The notes under the pieces: model-generated
Database searches by the model: none
The model's input: the letters and a program-made list of their open reading frames with translations, nothing else
Told to the model about the DNA's origin: nothing
Program-made: the position numbers and the translations under genes
Shown here: one piece after another, positions 33,314 through 42,289 of the stretch
Layout: each line of letters starts with the position of its first letter
How positions within the stretch are numbered: the stretch's first letter is position 1
Assembly (NCBI RefSeq): GCF_011493005.1
Contig: NZ_CP049157.1
Coordinates: 62,001 to 126,000 of the forward strand
From: Caballeronia sp. SBC1
GTDB taxonomy: Bacteria; Pseudomonadota; Gammaproteobacteria; Burkholderiales; Burkholderiaceae
Direction of reading: 5' to 3'
DNA length: 64,000 nt

Positions 33314-33748
33314 TCAGGAAAATTGCTGTGCAAGTTCATCGAGGATATGGCTCCAGCCAACCTCGTGAGCATCCCGTGCTGCGACATCGGCGAACTGCTC
33401 ATGCTTCAGCGTGAGCAACGTGCGCTCGCCGTCATCCTCGCCGCGCAGCGTGAACGTCACGCGCGATTCCCGCTCCGGCGTGCTGCGCCATGCCCACGTG
33501 TAGACGAGTTTTTCGTCTGGAACGACCTCCTGGTAGATGCCGCTTACGTCGTGCTCCTCGCCTTCAGGTGTGCGGAACATGATCCGGAAGCGTCCGCCAA
33601 CCCGTACGTCCATCTCCGCGAGGATCACCTCATTATTGTTGGGATGCATCCACTTCACGATTTGCGACGGTTCCGTCCAGGCGGCGTAGATTTTGGCGGG
33701 CTTTGCGTTGATTCGGCGCTGGAGCGTGAGGCTGGGTTGGGCGGGCAT
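33314..33748 (-). CDS. SRPBCC / AHSA1-like START-domain protein
   Basis: 144 residues with the AHSA1 pattern: INAKPAKIYAAWTEPSQIVK, EMDVRVGGRFRIMF, LVYTWAW and GWSHILDELAQQFS at the C-terminus. The strong site GGAGGAAGACCC before its ATG lies inside the end of the ArsR-like gene, so the two coding regions overlap by 94 bases in different frames. Such ArsR-SRPBCC pairs are common; the domain binds hydrophobic ligands, but the ligand is unknown. Confidence 0.9.
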   Translation of the reverse strand: MPAQPSLTLQRRINAKPAKIYAAWTEPSQIVKWMHPNNNEVILAEMDVRVGGRFRIMFRTPEGEEHDVSGIYQEVVPDEKLVYTWAWRSTPERESRVTFTLRGEDDGERTLLTLKHEQFADVAARDAHEVGWSHILDELAQQFS

Positions 33749-34077
33749 GGGTCTTCCTCCACAAAGACTGCAAGGCGATCAAGGGTATCGGTCCAGAAGC
33801 GCTGATAGCGAGTGAGCCATTCCATTGCTTCCTCCATCGGTCCGGCGGCAAGCCGACACGCGACGGTGCGGCCGGTCTTGGCGCGCGTGATCAGACCGGC
33901 ATCCGACAACACATCCAGATGCTTCATAACAGCCGGCAGCGACATCTCGAACGGCTGCGCAAGTTCGCTGACGGACAGGTCCGCATGCGCGGACAAACGT
34001 GCAAGGAGCGCACGCCGCGTTGGGTCAGCCAATGCGGCGAACGTACGGTCCAATGCGTTTTCCTGAAACTTAACCAT
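33655..34077 (-). CDS. ArsR-family winged-helix repressor paired with SRPBCC protein
   Basis: 140 residues. The HTH region reads FAALADPTRRALLARLSAHA and VSELAQPFEMSLPAVMKHLD; the wing is LITRAKTGRTVACRL. It has no metal-binding Cys cluster. The C-terminal 31 residues (Pro/Ser-rich) overlap the SRPBCC gene in another frame. The ATG is close to a TATAGTTAACT stretch with little leader and no Shine-Dalgarno sequence, so translation may be near-leaderless. Likely autoregulator of the ArsR-SRPBCC-DUF899 unit. Confidence 0.88.
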   Translation of the reverse strand: MVKFQENALDRTFAALADPTRRALLARLSAHADLSVSELAQPFEMSLPAVMKHLDVLSDAGLITRAKTGRTVACRLAAGPMEEAMEWLTRYQRFWTDTLDRLAVFVEEDPCPPNPASRSSAESTQSPPKSTPPGRNRRKS

Positions 34078-34319
34078 GGAGTTAACTATAGAGACTCATA
34101 ACGCGATGTCAAGCAGGTCGCAAAAGTTTTTTTAGAGTCGTGCGGGCAGTTTTTTCCTCAGTTCATTCATGAATCTTGCTCATATGCGCTTGCCGATTCC
34201 GCTGTCTAGTCACACGCTGATACAGCCGGTAAATTTAGTGCTGCAGGCAATCGAACCGGCCAAGCGCGAAGTGCCCGTGCGATGGACCGTGGCCCGGAAC
34301 TAGAGTTGGAGATGACTTG

Positions 34320-34658
34320 ATGACTAACGTACCCACTGACGTACCCACCGCTGCACGCAACGCGTTCGGCGACCTCGCACCCGCGCTCGCGGGTTACACC
34401 GACAAGGTCCTGTTCGGCGACGTCTGGGAACGCCCGGGCCTTTCCCCGCGTGATCGCAGCCTGATCACGGTCGCGAGCCTCGTCGCTCTTTACCGCACCA
34501 ACGAGCTTCCGTTTCACATCGGCCGAGCACTGGACAATGGAGTGACTCGCGACGAACTGATCGAGCTGATCACTCACCTTGCTTTCTATTCTGGCTGGCC
34601 GACGGCAATGACGGCCCTGCCCATCGCCAGGCGCGTCTTCGAAAGTCGCGAAGCTTAG
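34320..34658 (+). CDS. Carboxymuconolactone decarboxylase (CMD) family protein
   Basis: ATG 34320 with TTGGAGA upstream gives 112 residues. The sequence has YTDKVLFGDVWERPGLSPRD, then LITVASLVALYRTNELPFHI, and ELIELITHLAFYSGWPTAMT. The family's CxxC/His peroxidase pair (AhpD) is absent, so this is the gamma-CMD-like type without obvious disulfide activity. Often found near aldo-keto reductases and MarR/AraC regulators, as here. Confidence 0.88.
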   Translation: MTNVPTDVPTAARNAFGDLAPALAGYTDKVLFGDVWERPGLSPRDRSLITVASLVALYRTNELPFHIGRALDNGVTRDELIELITHLAFYSGWPTAMTALPIARRVFESREA

Positions 34659-34720
34659 TTAACCGAATCAAACTTTTTGCACTTTCTTGTCGCAGGCTTA
34701 GCCTGAACGGAGCATACAGA

Positions 34721-35725
34721 ATGGATTATCGGTATCTGGGCCGTAGCGCCCTCAAGGTCTCGCCCTTGTGTCTGGGCGCAATGATGTTCGGTGGCGAAAC
34801 TGACGAGGCAACCTCAAAGCGCATCGTCGACAAAGCGTTCGATCAAGGCGTTAATTTCATCGACACCGCTGACGTTTATCACGCGGGTCGTTCGGAAGAA
34901 ATCGTTGGGCGAGCCATCGCTGATCGTCGGGACAACTGGGTGGTTGCCACCAAGTTCGGCTATCCGACCACGCAAGGTCCGAACGAACAGGGTCAGTCGC
35001 GCAAGTGGATCATTCAGTCTGTTGAAGCGAGCCTGAAGCGTCTGGGCACGGACTATATCGACATCCTGTACTTTCATCGGGCGCTCGTTGACGCACCGCT
35101 GGAAGAGGGCGTGCGTGCGATCGGCGATCTGATTCGCCAGGGCAAGATCCGTTACTTCGGCTTGTCCAATTTCCGTGGCTGGCGCATTGCCGAAATCGCA
35201 CGTCTCGCCGACCAGATGGGAATTGACCGGCCCGTCGCGAGCGAACCGCTCTACAACATTGTGGACCGTACCGCGGAAGTCGAGCAACTGCCGGCAGCAG
35301 CGCACTACGGTCTGGGTGTCGTTTCGTACAGTCCGCTCGCGCGTGGCGTCCTCAGCGGCAAATATGCAGTGGATGCCACACCGCCGGCCGACTCGCGCGC
35401 AGGCCGCGGCGACAAGCGAATCCAGCAGACCGAGTGGCGCCCGGAATCGCTCAGGATCGCACAAACTATCGCGGATCATGCTGCGAAATGTGGAACGACT
35501 TCCATAGCCTTCGCTCTCGCATGGGTGCTCAAGAACCGCATTGTCAGCAGCACCATAGCGGGTCCGCGTACCGAAGCGCAGTGGGACAGCTACGTCGAAG
35601 CGCTCAAGTTGGAGCTCGGACCCGAGGACGAAAAGCTTGTCGATAACCTCGTTGCGCCAGGGCATGCGTCGACACCTGGGTATACCGATCCTGGATACCC
35701 GGTCGAAGGGCGGCGAGTCGGCTGA
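34721..35725 (+). CDS. Aldo/keto reductase
   Basis: 334 residues, GGAG eight bases before ATG. Tetrad residues are visible: Asp and Tyr in NFIDTADVYHAGRSEEIVG, Lys in VVATKFGYPT and His in ILYFHRALVD. The NADPH-binding C-terminal part reads STIAGPRTEAQWDSYVEAL. It follows the CMD gene by 62 bases and is probably co-transcribed; general carbonyl-reducing detoxification is likely, substrate unknown. Confidence 0.92.
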   Translation: MDYRYLGRSALKVSPLCLGAMMFGGETDEATSKRIVDKAFDQGVNFIDTADVYHAGRSEEIVGRAIADRRDNWVVATKFGYPTTQGPNEQGQSRKWIIQSVEASLKRLGTDYIDILYFHRALVDAPLEEGVRAIGDLIRQGKIRYFGLSNFRGWRIAEIARLADQMGIDRPVASEPLYNIVDRTAEVEQLPAAAHYGLGVVSYSPLARGVLSGKYAVDATPPADSRAGRGDKRIQQTEWRPESLRIAQTIADHAAKCGTTSIAFALAWVLKNRIVSSTIAGPRTEAQWDSYVEALKLELGPEDEKLVDNLVAPGHASTPGYTDPGYPVEGRRVG

Positions 35726-35887
35726 CTTATAACTTATAGGCCGGAGATTGCTTGAGCGCGACGCCACGGCTTGCATCGCATGACTGCAAGCCGGGTGTAA
35801 TGCCGCCGCTCGCCTGTGTCCGCAAGACGCTCGCCAAGCAAGCACCGAGCCGCTAACCACCCGCCCTGATCCGCTTGGCAATAGTCT

Positions 35888-35913
35888 TATATGCCCACAA
35901 TAATGGGCATATA
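35888..35913. promoter_or_regulatory. 10-bp-arm inverted repeat, probable MarR operator
   Basis: Perfect arms TATATGCCCA and TGGGCATATA are separated by 6 bases (CAATAA) and lie 22 bases before the marR-like start. The 26-bp AT-flanked palindrome is typical in size for MarR dimers, and its position over the likely promoter fits autorepression. Confidence 0.8.
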
Positions 35914-35935
35914 TATCCTTGTCGTTTGATCCAAG

Positions 35936-36397
35936 ATGACTGCGTCTCGCCTGCCAATCAATCCGGGCATCTGCAACAACACTGCGCTGCGTAAAGCCGC
36001 GCGACGCTTGACCCGTTTCTACGATGCCTGCATGGCGGACACCGGTTTGCGCGCCACGCAATACACTATCCTGAGCCTGCTCGCGAACCGCGGCCCTACT
36101 ACCATGGCCGCGCTTGCCGACCTGTTGTCGATGGATCGGGCGACCATGGGGCACAACCTGCGCCCGCTCGAGCGCGACGGACTGGTAACAATTCGGGTCG
36201 GAAGCGAGGACCGCCGAGAGCGTGAAGTGGGGTTGTCTACCGTAGGCGCCAGCATCGAGGCACAAAGCAAGCCCTATTGGCTGAAGGCGCAAGCAAGCTT
36301 TGAAAAAGAATTCGGCAAACAGGATGCGTTAGCTATGCGGCGAATGATGGTTCGAATCACGCAACTGGAACTCGACGCCGAGGAAGCAACTTCTTGA
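35936..36397 (+). CDS. MarR family transcriptional regulator
   Basis: 153 residues. The winged HTH shows GLRATQYTILSLLANRGPTT, then ALADLLSMDRATMGHNLRPL and wing VTIRVGSEDRREREVGLS. Flanking helices form the dimer. A near-perfect palindrome lies directly upstream. It is probably a repressor of its own gene and of the downstream exported SnoaL-like gene or the upstream reductase. Confidence 0.9.
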   Translation: MTASRLPINPGICNNTALRKAARRLTRFYDACMADTGLRATQYTILSLLANRGPTTMAALADLLSMDRATMGHNLRPLERDGLVTIRVGSEDRREREVGLSTVGASIEAQSKPYWLKAQASFEKEFGKQDALAMRRMMVRITQLELDAEEATS

Positions 36398-36501
36398 TAG
36401 CGCGAGCGCAATACCGACACGATCACCCGTGGCATGCGGCGAAAGATACCCGTTCTCTCGCCGCAAAAAAATCCCTGATACGGGCATATGAGACTATCTC
36501 C

Positions 36502-37014
36502 ATGAATATTCAGCGCAGTCAGAAAACCCTCGCTTCGCTCATCGCCGCCGTGATCCTGAGCGCTGCTCATCTGCCGGCCCACGCCGCAGCCACGCATGAA
36601 TTCACCGACAAGGACAGGCAAGAGGTCAAGGATGTTTTTCTCCGTCAGGCAGCTGCCGCCACCGCACATGACATAGTGGCGTTCGAGGGCGTATTCGCGT
36701 CGGCGCCGGCCGGTCAACCCGACCCCGTCGTGTTAGTCGCCCGCCCGTACCGCTTCTGGGGAAAGCCGGCGCTGATCGCGCACTTCAAGGAAACATTCAA
36801 AGGCGTGTGGAAGTTCAATCCGAACGTCGATAGCATAAAGATCATCCCCCTGACTGCGGATGTTGCCCAGTTGTATGCAGAGACGCAGATCACGGGCGGA
36901 CCCTTGGACGTGCCGAGCAAGGCCGCCCCCTACCTCGTCTATGAGGTTGCGGTGCGGACCGCCGAAGGCTGGCGCATTGCGGCGATCGTGCCTCTGGCTG
37001 CGCAGGCCCAGTAA
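36502..37014 (+). CDS. Exported SnoaL/NTF2-like protein (SgcJ/EcaC type)
   Basis: From ATG 36502, 170 residues with a Sec signal peptide (SLIAAVILSAAHLPAHAAA). The rest has the NTF2 cone pattern: KDRQEVKDVFLRQAAAATAH, YRFWGKPALIAHFKETF and VYEVAVRTAEGWRIAAIV. The frame continues upstream to 36394 but only non-coding-like residues are added. Periplasmic ligand binding or isomerase activity is possible; no catalytic residue is assigned. Confidence 0.78.
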   Translation: MNIQRSQKTLASLIAAVILSAAHLPAHAAATHEFTDKDRQEVKDVFLRQAAAATAHDIVAFEGVFASAPAGQPDPVVLVARPYRFWGKPALIAHFKETFKGVWKFNPNVDSIKIIPLTADVAQLYAETQITGGPLDVPSKAAPYLVYEVAVRTAEGWRIAAIVPLAAQAQ

Positions 37015-37075
37015 GCCCATTTTTTCGTTGATCTTGTTAGGGAGTGACCGGCTGCGAACGCCGACCGTTGCCAGC

Positions 37076-39049
37076 TCAGCCGGTCTGGACGTCCTTCCAC
37101 GCGCAGACATCGCCGGTTGCGAGCTGCCGCTGCCCGAGCACAAACGTCGCATTGACCGGTGCGGGGGCTTGCACTTGCCCTGTACCGAAGTTGAACGCGA
37201 AGGTCAGATCGCCTCGCCTGCGAATGCGCAAGCCCTCTGCAAGCAGTTGAGTCTTAATGCCGGCCTCCTTCGCCGTCCGCTCCAGCAGTGCGCGGTGTAG
37301 ATCGTGGGACAACCATGCCGCTAGATATTGGACATTGGCGTGGCTCAGAACCGCCGGCCATGCATCATCGAACTGCGCATCGACACGCGTGTCGCCATTG
37401 GCGCGGACATGCTCGCGCCAATGCATCGCATGACCCTGCTGCTCGCCGAAAGAAAGCGGTGGCGTGAGCGTCGGGCGCAGCGTTTCGACTTCCAGCACCT
37501 GCATCGGCAATACCTGTTGCAGCGCGCCGGGCGGGAGGCCGGAGGGGATTGCAAATGCAGTCGTCTTCGAGCCGCTTCTCGGACCGAATACCCATCGGGC
37601 GGAACTCTTTTTTATCTGCCCGACGAGCGTTTCATCGATCACAGCAATACTTGGAACGACCACCAACCGGTACGGCGACAGATCGGCCCTACTCGAAACA
37701 ATATCGACGTCCAGGCCGAGTTCACGCAGTGCCTCGTAGTAGTCGAACACCAACATCTGGTAGTCGAAGGTTTTGCCGTGACGCTGAATCTCGAACATCC
37801 ATTGCGTCTCGTAGTCGAACACAATCGCGGTGGCCGCGCGCGTCGGCGCGCCGAGTTCTGACAGCGCCGCCGATGCCGCGATCTCGCGGGCCGCTTGCTG
37901 CACTTCAAGGCCGCCGGGCGACAGTTCGTTGTTAGGCAGATTAAGCCCGGAGTGCATTTGTTCCTGCGCAAACGGACACTGGCGCCAGCGGAAATACGAC
38001 ACCAGTTCCGCCCCATGCGCAAAAGCCTCGTAAGCCCAAAGCCGGACCATGCCCTTGGCCGGCACCGGATTCCACGACGCCCAATTCACGGGTCCCGCCT
38101 GCTGCTCCATCACCCAGAAACGTCCACCGCCGATCGCCCGATAACGATCGTGATCGAACGCGGAGACGTCGGGATGCGCAGTCCTTGCGTAACGCGCCTT
38201 CTGCTCCTCCGGCAGCGCGATCGACTCAGTGCGTGCGATCGGATAGCTGTCCCACGCAGCCACGTCGATCGCGTTATCGTCAGCAAAGCGGTAATGATCG
38301 AAGGTCGTGAAAAAGCCCATGAAGTTATGCAGCAGGTCAGCCGTAGGCGCATGCTGCCGTAGCACCTCGATCTGCTCCCGATGAAAACTCGCTACCTCGT
38401 CGGACATGAAGCGGCGGAAGTCGAGCAGATGGATCGGATTGGCATCGGTGGGGGTCAGGTTTGGCAAACCGATCGCATCGAATGACGGGTACTCCATGCT
38501 CCAGAACACATTGCCCCATGCTTCATTGAGTGCATTAATGCTCTCATAGCGAAACTGAAGCCACGCCTGAAAGCGCTTCTGTGCGGCGGGTGAATAACTC
38601 GGCACAGTATCGTGACAGCCGAGTTCGTTATCGGTCTGCCAGGCGACAATAGCGGGATGTCGCCCATAGCGCTCTGCCATTGCTGTGACAAAACGCACGC
38701 ACTCACGCCGATAGACCTCGCTGGAAATATCGTAGTGGCGACGCGAGCCGAAGTTCCAGCGCACGCCATCCGCCCGCACTGGCAGCACCTCCGGATGCGC
38801 GTCGATCAGCCACTTGGGTGGCGACGCGGTCGGTGTACCCAGCACGATTTTCAGCCCCGTAGCCGCCAGCGTCTCGATGGCTTCGTCAAGCCATGCCCAG
38901 GCGAATTCGCCGGCGCGCGACTCCATCCGGCTCCACGCAAATTCCGCGATCCGCACATGCGTGATGCCGAGTTCGGCCATACGTTTTGCGTCGTCGGCCC
39001 ACATTGAACGGGGCCATTGTTCCGGGTAATAACACACACCAAGTTGCAT
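37076..39049 (-). CDS. GH42 beta-galactosidase
   Basis: 657 residues, no signal peptide, so cytoplasmic. The N-terminus MQLGVCYYPEQWPRSMW is the GH42 hallmark. The acid/base Glu142 is in QTDNELGCHD and the nucleophile Glu315 in FWVMEQQAGPVNW. Trimer and C-terminal beta domains complete a typical family length. It is the last gene of the leftward sugar ABC operon, so it hydrolyses galactosides brought in by the transporter. Confidence 0.94.
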   Translation of the reverse strand: MQLGVCYYPEQWPRSMWADDAKRMAELGITHVRIAEFAWSRMESRAGEFAWAWLDEAIETLAATGLKIVLGTPTASPPKWLIDAHPEVLPVRADGVRWNFGSRRHYDISSEVYRRECVRFVTAMAERYGRHPAIVAWQTDNELGCHDTVPSYSPAAQKRFQAWLQFRYESINALNEAWGNVFWSMEYPSFDAIGLPNLTPTDANPIHLLDFRRFMSDEVASFHREQIEVLRQHAPTADLLHNFMGFFTTFDHYRFADDNAIDVAAWDSYPIARTESIALPEEQKARYARTAHPDVSAFDHDRYRAIGGGRFWVMEQQAGPVNWASWNPVPAKGMVRLWAYEAFAHGAELVSYFRWRQCPFAQEQMHSGLNLPNNELSPGGLEVQQAAREIAASAALSELGAPTRAATAIVFDYETQWMFEIQRHGKTFDYQMLVFDYYEALRELGLDVDIVSSRADLSPYRLVVVPSIAVIDETLVGQIKKSSARWVFGPRSGSKTTAFAIPSGLPPGALQQVLPMQVLEVETLRPTLTPPLSFGEQQGHAMHWREHVRANGDTRVDAQFDDAWPAVLSHANVQYLAAWLSHDLHRALLERTAKEAGIKTQLLAEGLRIRRRGDLTFAFNFGTGQVQAPAPVNATFVLGQRQLATGDVCAWKDVQTG

Positions 39050-39086
39050 GAGAAAGTCTCGCTAGTAGATAACGGCAAACAGGCGT

Positions 39087-39938
39087 TCAGCCCTTGCTTG
39101 CACCAAAAGTCAGACCGGCGACGAAATGCTTTTGCATCGCGAAGAACATCAGCACGGACGGCAACGCGGCCAGCACCGAACCCGCAGCGACGAGGTTCCA
39201 CGCCGTCGTCCATTGCCCTTTGAGTGCGGCGACGCCTACGGTGATCGGCGCGGCCTCATCGCCCTGCGTGAGGCATAACGCCCAGAAGTAGTCGTTCCAG
39301 ACGAACGTGAACACGAGAATGCCGAGCGCGGCGAGCGCGGGCCGGATCAGCGGCAGCACGATGCGCAGGTAGATGGTCCATTCGCTCGCCCCTTCCACGC
39401 GCGCCGCCTCGATCAACTCGAACGGCAACTGCTTGATGAAGTTGCGCAAAAACAGCGTGCAAAAGCCGGTCTGGAATGACACGTGGAAAATCACCAGCGC
39501 CCACACCGTATTGAACAGCCCTACTTTCAGCGCCATGTCGCGTACGGGGATCATCAGGATCTGGATCGGCACGAAGTTGCCGGCAACAAACGCAAACAGC
39601 ACGGCGGTATTGCCCGGGAACTTGTAGGTAGCCAACGCAAAACCCGCCATTGAAGCCAGCACGATCGCACCGATCACCGACGGCACCGTGATCAGCACGC
39701 TATTGGCGAAGTAATGCAGCATCGGCGTTTGCGTGAGCGCCGTGCCGTAGTTTTCGATCAGCGCGAAATGCTTCGGCCAGCCCCAATAGTCGCCATGCGC
39801 GAGTTCATCCGAAGAACGTATGGAGGTGACGAGCACGGCCAGCATAGGCAGAAGCCATATCAGAAGCGCAAGCGGCAGCGAGGCTTTGTACAGCCTGCGG
39901 TTAAGCGGTTTCCAGCGTTCGACGGGAAGCGGATACAT
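39087..39938 (-). CDS. Sugar ABC transporter permease (MalG-like)
   Basis: ATG 39938 with AGGAG upstream gives 283 residues. Six hydrophobic helices are expected, and the EAA loop EAARVEGASEWTIYLRIVLP contacts the ATPase. It is the second permease, 19 bases after the first. It lies 37 bases before the beta-galactosidase gene. Confidence 0.92.
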   Translation of the reverse strand: MYPLPVERWKPLNRRLYKASLPLALLIWLLPMLAVLVTSIRSSDELAHGDYWGWPKHFALIENYGTALTQTPMLHYFANSVLITVPSVIGAIVLASMAGFALATYKFPGNTAVLFAFVAGNFVPIQILMIPVRDMALKVGLFNTVWALVIFHVSFQTGFCTLFLRNFIKQLPFELIEAARVEGASEWTIYLRIVLPLIRPALAALGILVFTFVWNDYFWALCLTQGDEAAPITVGVAALKGQWTTAWNLVAAGSVLAALPSVLMFFAMQKHFVAGLTFGASKG

Positions 39939-39957
39939 GACACGTGACTCCTGGAAA

Positions 39958-40863
39958 TCAGCGTTCTTCGCGCAGCATGCGGCGCAGATGGAACACGATG
40001 TAGACGAGCATGATGGCGAACAGCACGACTGCAATCGCCGCGGAATAGCCTTCGCGGTAATACTTGATCGCCTGGTCGTACATGTAATAGGCGAGCACGG
40101 TGGAACTGTCGAACGGCCCTCCGCCGCTCATCACCGCGATCAGATCGAAGCTGCGTAGCGCACCGATCACAGTGAGCACCACGGCCATGAAAGTAGCGGG
40201 CCGCAGTTGCGGAAGAATCACGTGCCATAGCAGCGCCACGCCCTTCGCGCCTTCCATGCGCGCCGCCTCGACCACCTCTGGATTGATGGCCGTCAGACCG
40301 GTGAGGTACAGCACCATGCAGAACGGCGTCTGCGGCCAAAGCGCGGCGAAGATGATGCCGAACGTCACCGTGTGTGGATCGCCGAGCACAGGAATGCCGT
40401 GGCCGACAATCAGCCTTAGCAAACCAAAGCCAGGGTCATAAAACCAGCTGAACACGAGCCCCACCACCACGCCTGACAGCACGAACGGCGCGAAGAACAG
40501 CGACTTCACGACGCGCATGCCACGGACATGCTGGTTCAGATACAACGCGAACAGCAGCCCGAGCGGCGGCGCAAGCAGGAACAGACCGAGCCAGATCAGA
40601 TTGTTCTTGAGTGCCGTATAGAACGTGTCCGAGTGGAACAGCTCGATGTAGTTATCGAAGCCGGCGAATGTCTTCGGCGTCATCCCGTCCCAGTTATAAA
40701 AGCTGAGATGAATGCTGCTGATGATCGGGTACACCACGCACAGGCAAAACAACGCACAGCCCGGCAGCAGGAAGAAAAATGCGGCGCGGTGTTGATGACG
40801 GCGTGTAGTAGAGACGTGCCGGCGCCGAGCCGCGGGTAAGCGGCGCGCTACGGAATCAGACAT
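39958..40863 (-). CDS. Sugar ABC transporter permease (MalF-like)
   Basis: 301 residues with an Arg/His-rich cytoplasmic N-terminus, then six helices starting AAFFFLLPGCALFCLCVV. The EAA loop reads EAARMEGAKGVALLWHVILP. It pairs with the downstream MalG-like permease to form the transmembrane channel of the CUT1-type importer. Confidence 0.92.
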   Translation of the reverse strand: MSDSVARRLPAARRRHVSTTRRHQHRAAFFFLLPGCALFCLCVVYPIISSIHLSFYNWDGMTPKTFAGFDNYIELFHSDTFYTALKNNLIWLGLFLLAPPLGLLFALYLNQHVRGMRVVKSLFFAPFVLSGVVVGLVFSWFYDPGFGLLRLIVGHGIPVLGDPHTVTFGIIFAALWPQTPFCMVLYLTGLTAINPEVVEAARMEGAKGVALLWHVILPQLRPATFMAVVLTVIGALRSFDLIAVMSGGGPFDSSTVLAYYMYDQAIKYYREGYSAAIAVVLFAIMLVYIVFHLRRMLREER

Positions 40864-40935
40864 GATCGGGTCTCGTCAGGGATCGTTGGCGAGCGCCAGC
40901 TGCTGATGCAACATGCAACCGCTGGCGCTGCGGGC

Positions 40936-42189
40936 TTACTTCTTGTAGATACGCTTGCGGGTCGCTTCAAGGCGAACGAGCACGGCGTCGAGCTGCGACG
41001 GATCGCTATAGAACTGCTGCATCGCCTTCATCCCTTCGTCGGCCATTTCCTTTGTCATGTCGCGGTCGTAGAACTGCGCAATGCCGCCCTTCGTATTCGC
41101 GAGCGTCTGGAAACCAACCTTCGAAATTTCGTCTTCGGGTTCAGCAGACTGGCTGTTCGACGGCAGTTGTCCCCAGCCCTTCGCGAGATCGGCGTTGATC
41201 TGCGGCTGTTCCATGAAGGCCAGCAGCTTGCGGGCATCAGCCTTGTTTTTTGCCTTCGCCGGAATCAGCAGGACGTTGACCGGTCCGTCTTCGGCCATCG
41301 GCACATTCGGGTCGATCACAGGGAAACGAAAGAAGCCAGTTTGCGGCCGGATGGAGGCCGGAATGCTTGCCGAGAAGAACGTGCCCATCAGCATCATCGA
41401 AGCCTTGCCGTTCGCGAGAAATGGCGCGATGGAATCGAGATCGTAGGACAGCGCGTCGTCAATGAAGTAGTGGTCATCGATCAGCGTTTTCCACGCGATA
41501 TAAACCTTCTTCACGCGTGCATCGGTATACGGAATTTCGCCCGCCATCAATTGCTGATGAAACGCGTTGCCGTTAATGCGCAGATCGAGATAGTCGAACC
41601 ATGCGGCAAGCGTCCAGCTATCGCGCGCGGCAACGGCTATTGGCGCAACGCCGCTCGCCTTCAGCTTCTTGCAGGCATCGAGGAATTCGTCCCAGGTTTT
41701 CGGCTCACCCTTGATGCCGGCCTTCTCGAACAGATCCTTCCGATAGAAGAACCCGTAAGCGTCGTAGCCAAGTGGCGCCGCGTATTGCTTGCCCTTATAC
41801 GTGGACGCCTCCTTGACCGACGCGTATTGCTGCGACCAGCCGTTCTTGCTCCAGTCCGGCGACAAGTCTTCCAGCAGGCCGCGTTGTGCGTAATACGCCA
41901 TGCGCTCGCCGTCGTGCCACGAGACTACATCCGGTGGATCGGTGGCGAGCCAGCCGCCCATCTGGACCTTGTACGCCTCTTCGGTGATATAGGTCACCTT
42001 GAGGTCGACGTCGGGATTGGCTTTCTTGAATTTGTCGAATGCGTCCTGCCAGGTCGAGCGCTGGTTACCGCGCGCCGATACATTGACCGTCAGTGTGGCG
42101 GCTTCCGCCACGGTGCAGCAGAGTACGCCTGCCACCAGCGCGACCGCGACTGATGCATGAGCCAGACTGCGAAGGCGATGAGCAATCAT
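40936..42189 (-). CDS. Sugar ABC transporter periplasmic substrate-binding protein
   Basis: ATG 42189 follows AGGAGACAAAG and gives 417 residues with a Sec signal peptide (VAVALVAGVLCCTVAEAA). The mature part shows CUT1-type binding-protein features: WQDAFDKFKKANPDVDLKVT, KGKQYAAPLGYDAYGFFYRK and ASMMLMGTFFSASIPAS. It delivers the oligosaccharide to the two permeases. Galactosides are inferred from the adjacent GH42. Confidence 0.92.
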   Translation of the reverse strand: MIAHRLRSLAHASVAVALVAGVLCCTVAEAATLTVNVSARGNQRSTWQDAFDKFKKANPDVDLKVTYITEEAYKVQMGGWLATDPPDVVSWHDGERMAYYAQRGLLEDLSPDWSKNGWSQQYASVKEASTYKGKQYAAPLGYDAYGFFYRKDLFEKAGIKGEPKTWDEFLDACKKLKASGVAPIAVAARDSWTLAAWFDYLDLRINGNAFHQQLMAGEIPYTDARVKKVYIAWKTLIDDHYFIDDALSYDLDSIAPFLANGKASMMLMGTFFSASIPASIRPQTGFFRFPVIDPNVPMAEDGPVNVLLIPAKAKNKADARKLLAFMEQPQINADLAKGWGQLPSNSQSAEPEDEISKVGFQTLANTKGGIAQFYDRDMTKEMADEGMKAMQQFYSDPSQLDAVLVRLEATRKRIYKK

Positions 42190-42289
42190 CTTTGTCTCCT
42201 TGACTACCTTGTTGGCTGACAGCAATCAACTGCCAGACGATGTAACCCGCTCTGTGGCGGAATAGGGTTTGAATCTATGCGCTTGTGCT

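Noticed and set aside
34814-36292. Minus-strand open frame of about 492 codons across the aldo-keto reductase and MarR genes
   Set aside because: It spans two well-supported genes and their control region; no motif or ribosome-binding site.
40906-42153. Plus-strand open frame of about 415 codons opposite the substrate-binding protein gene
   Set aside because: Antisense to a gene with a signal peptide and clear CUT1 binding-protein character; composition not protein-like.
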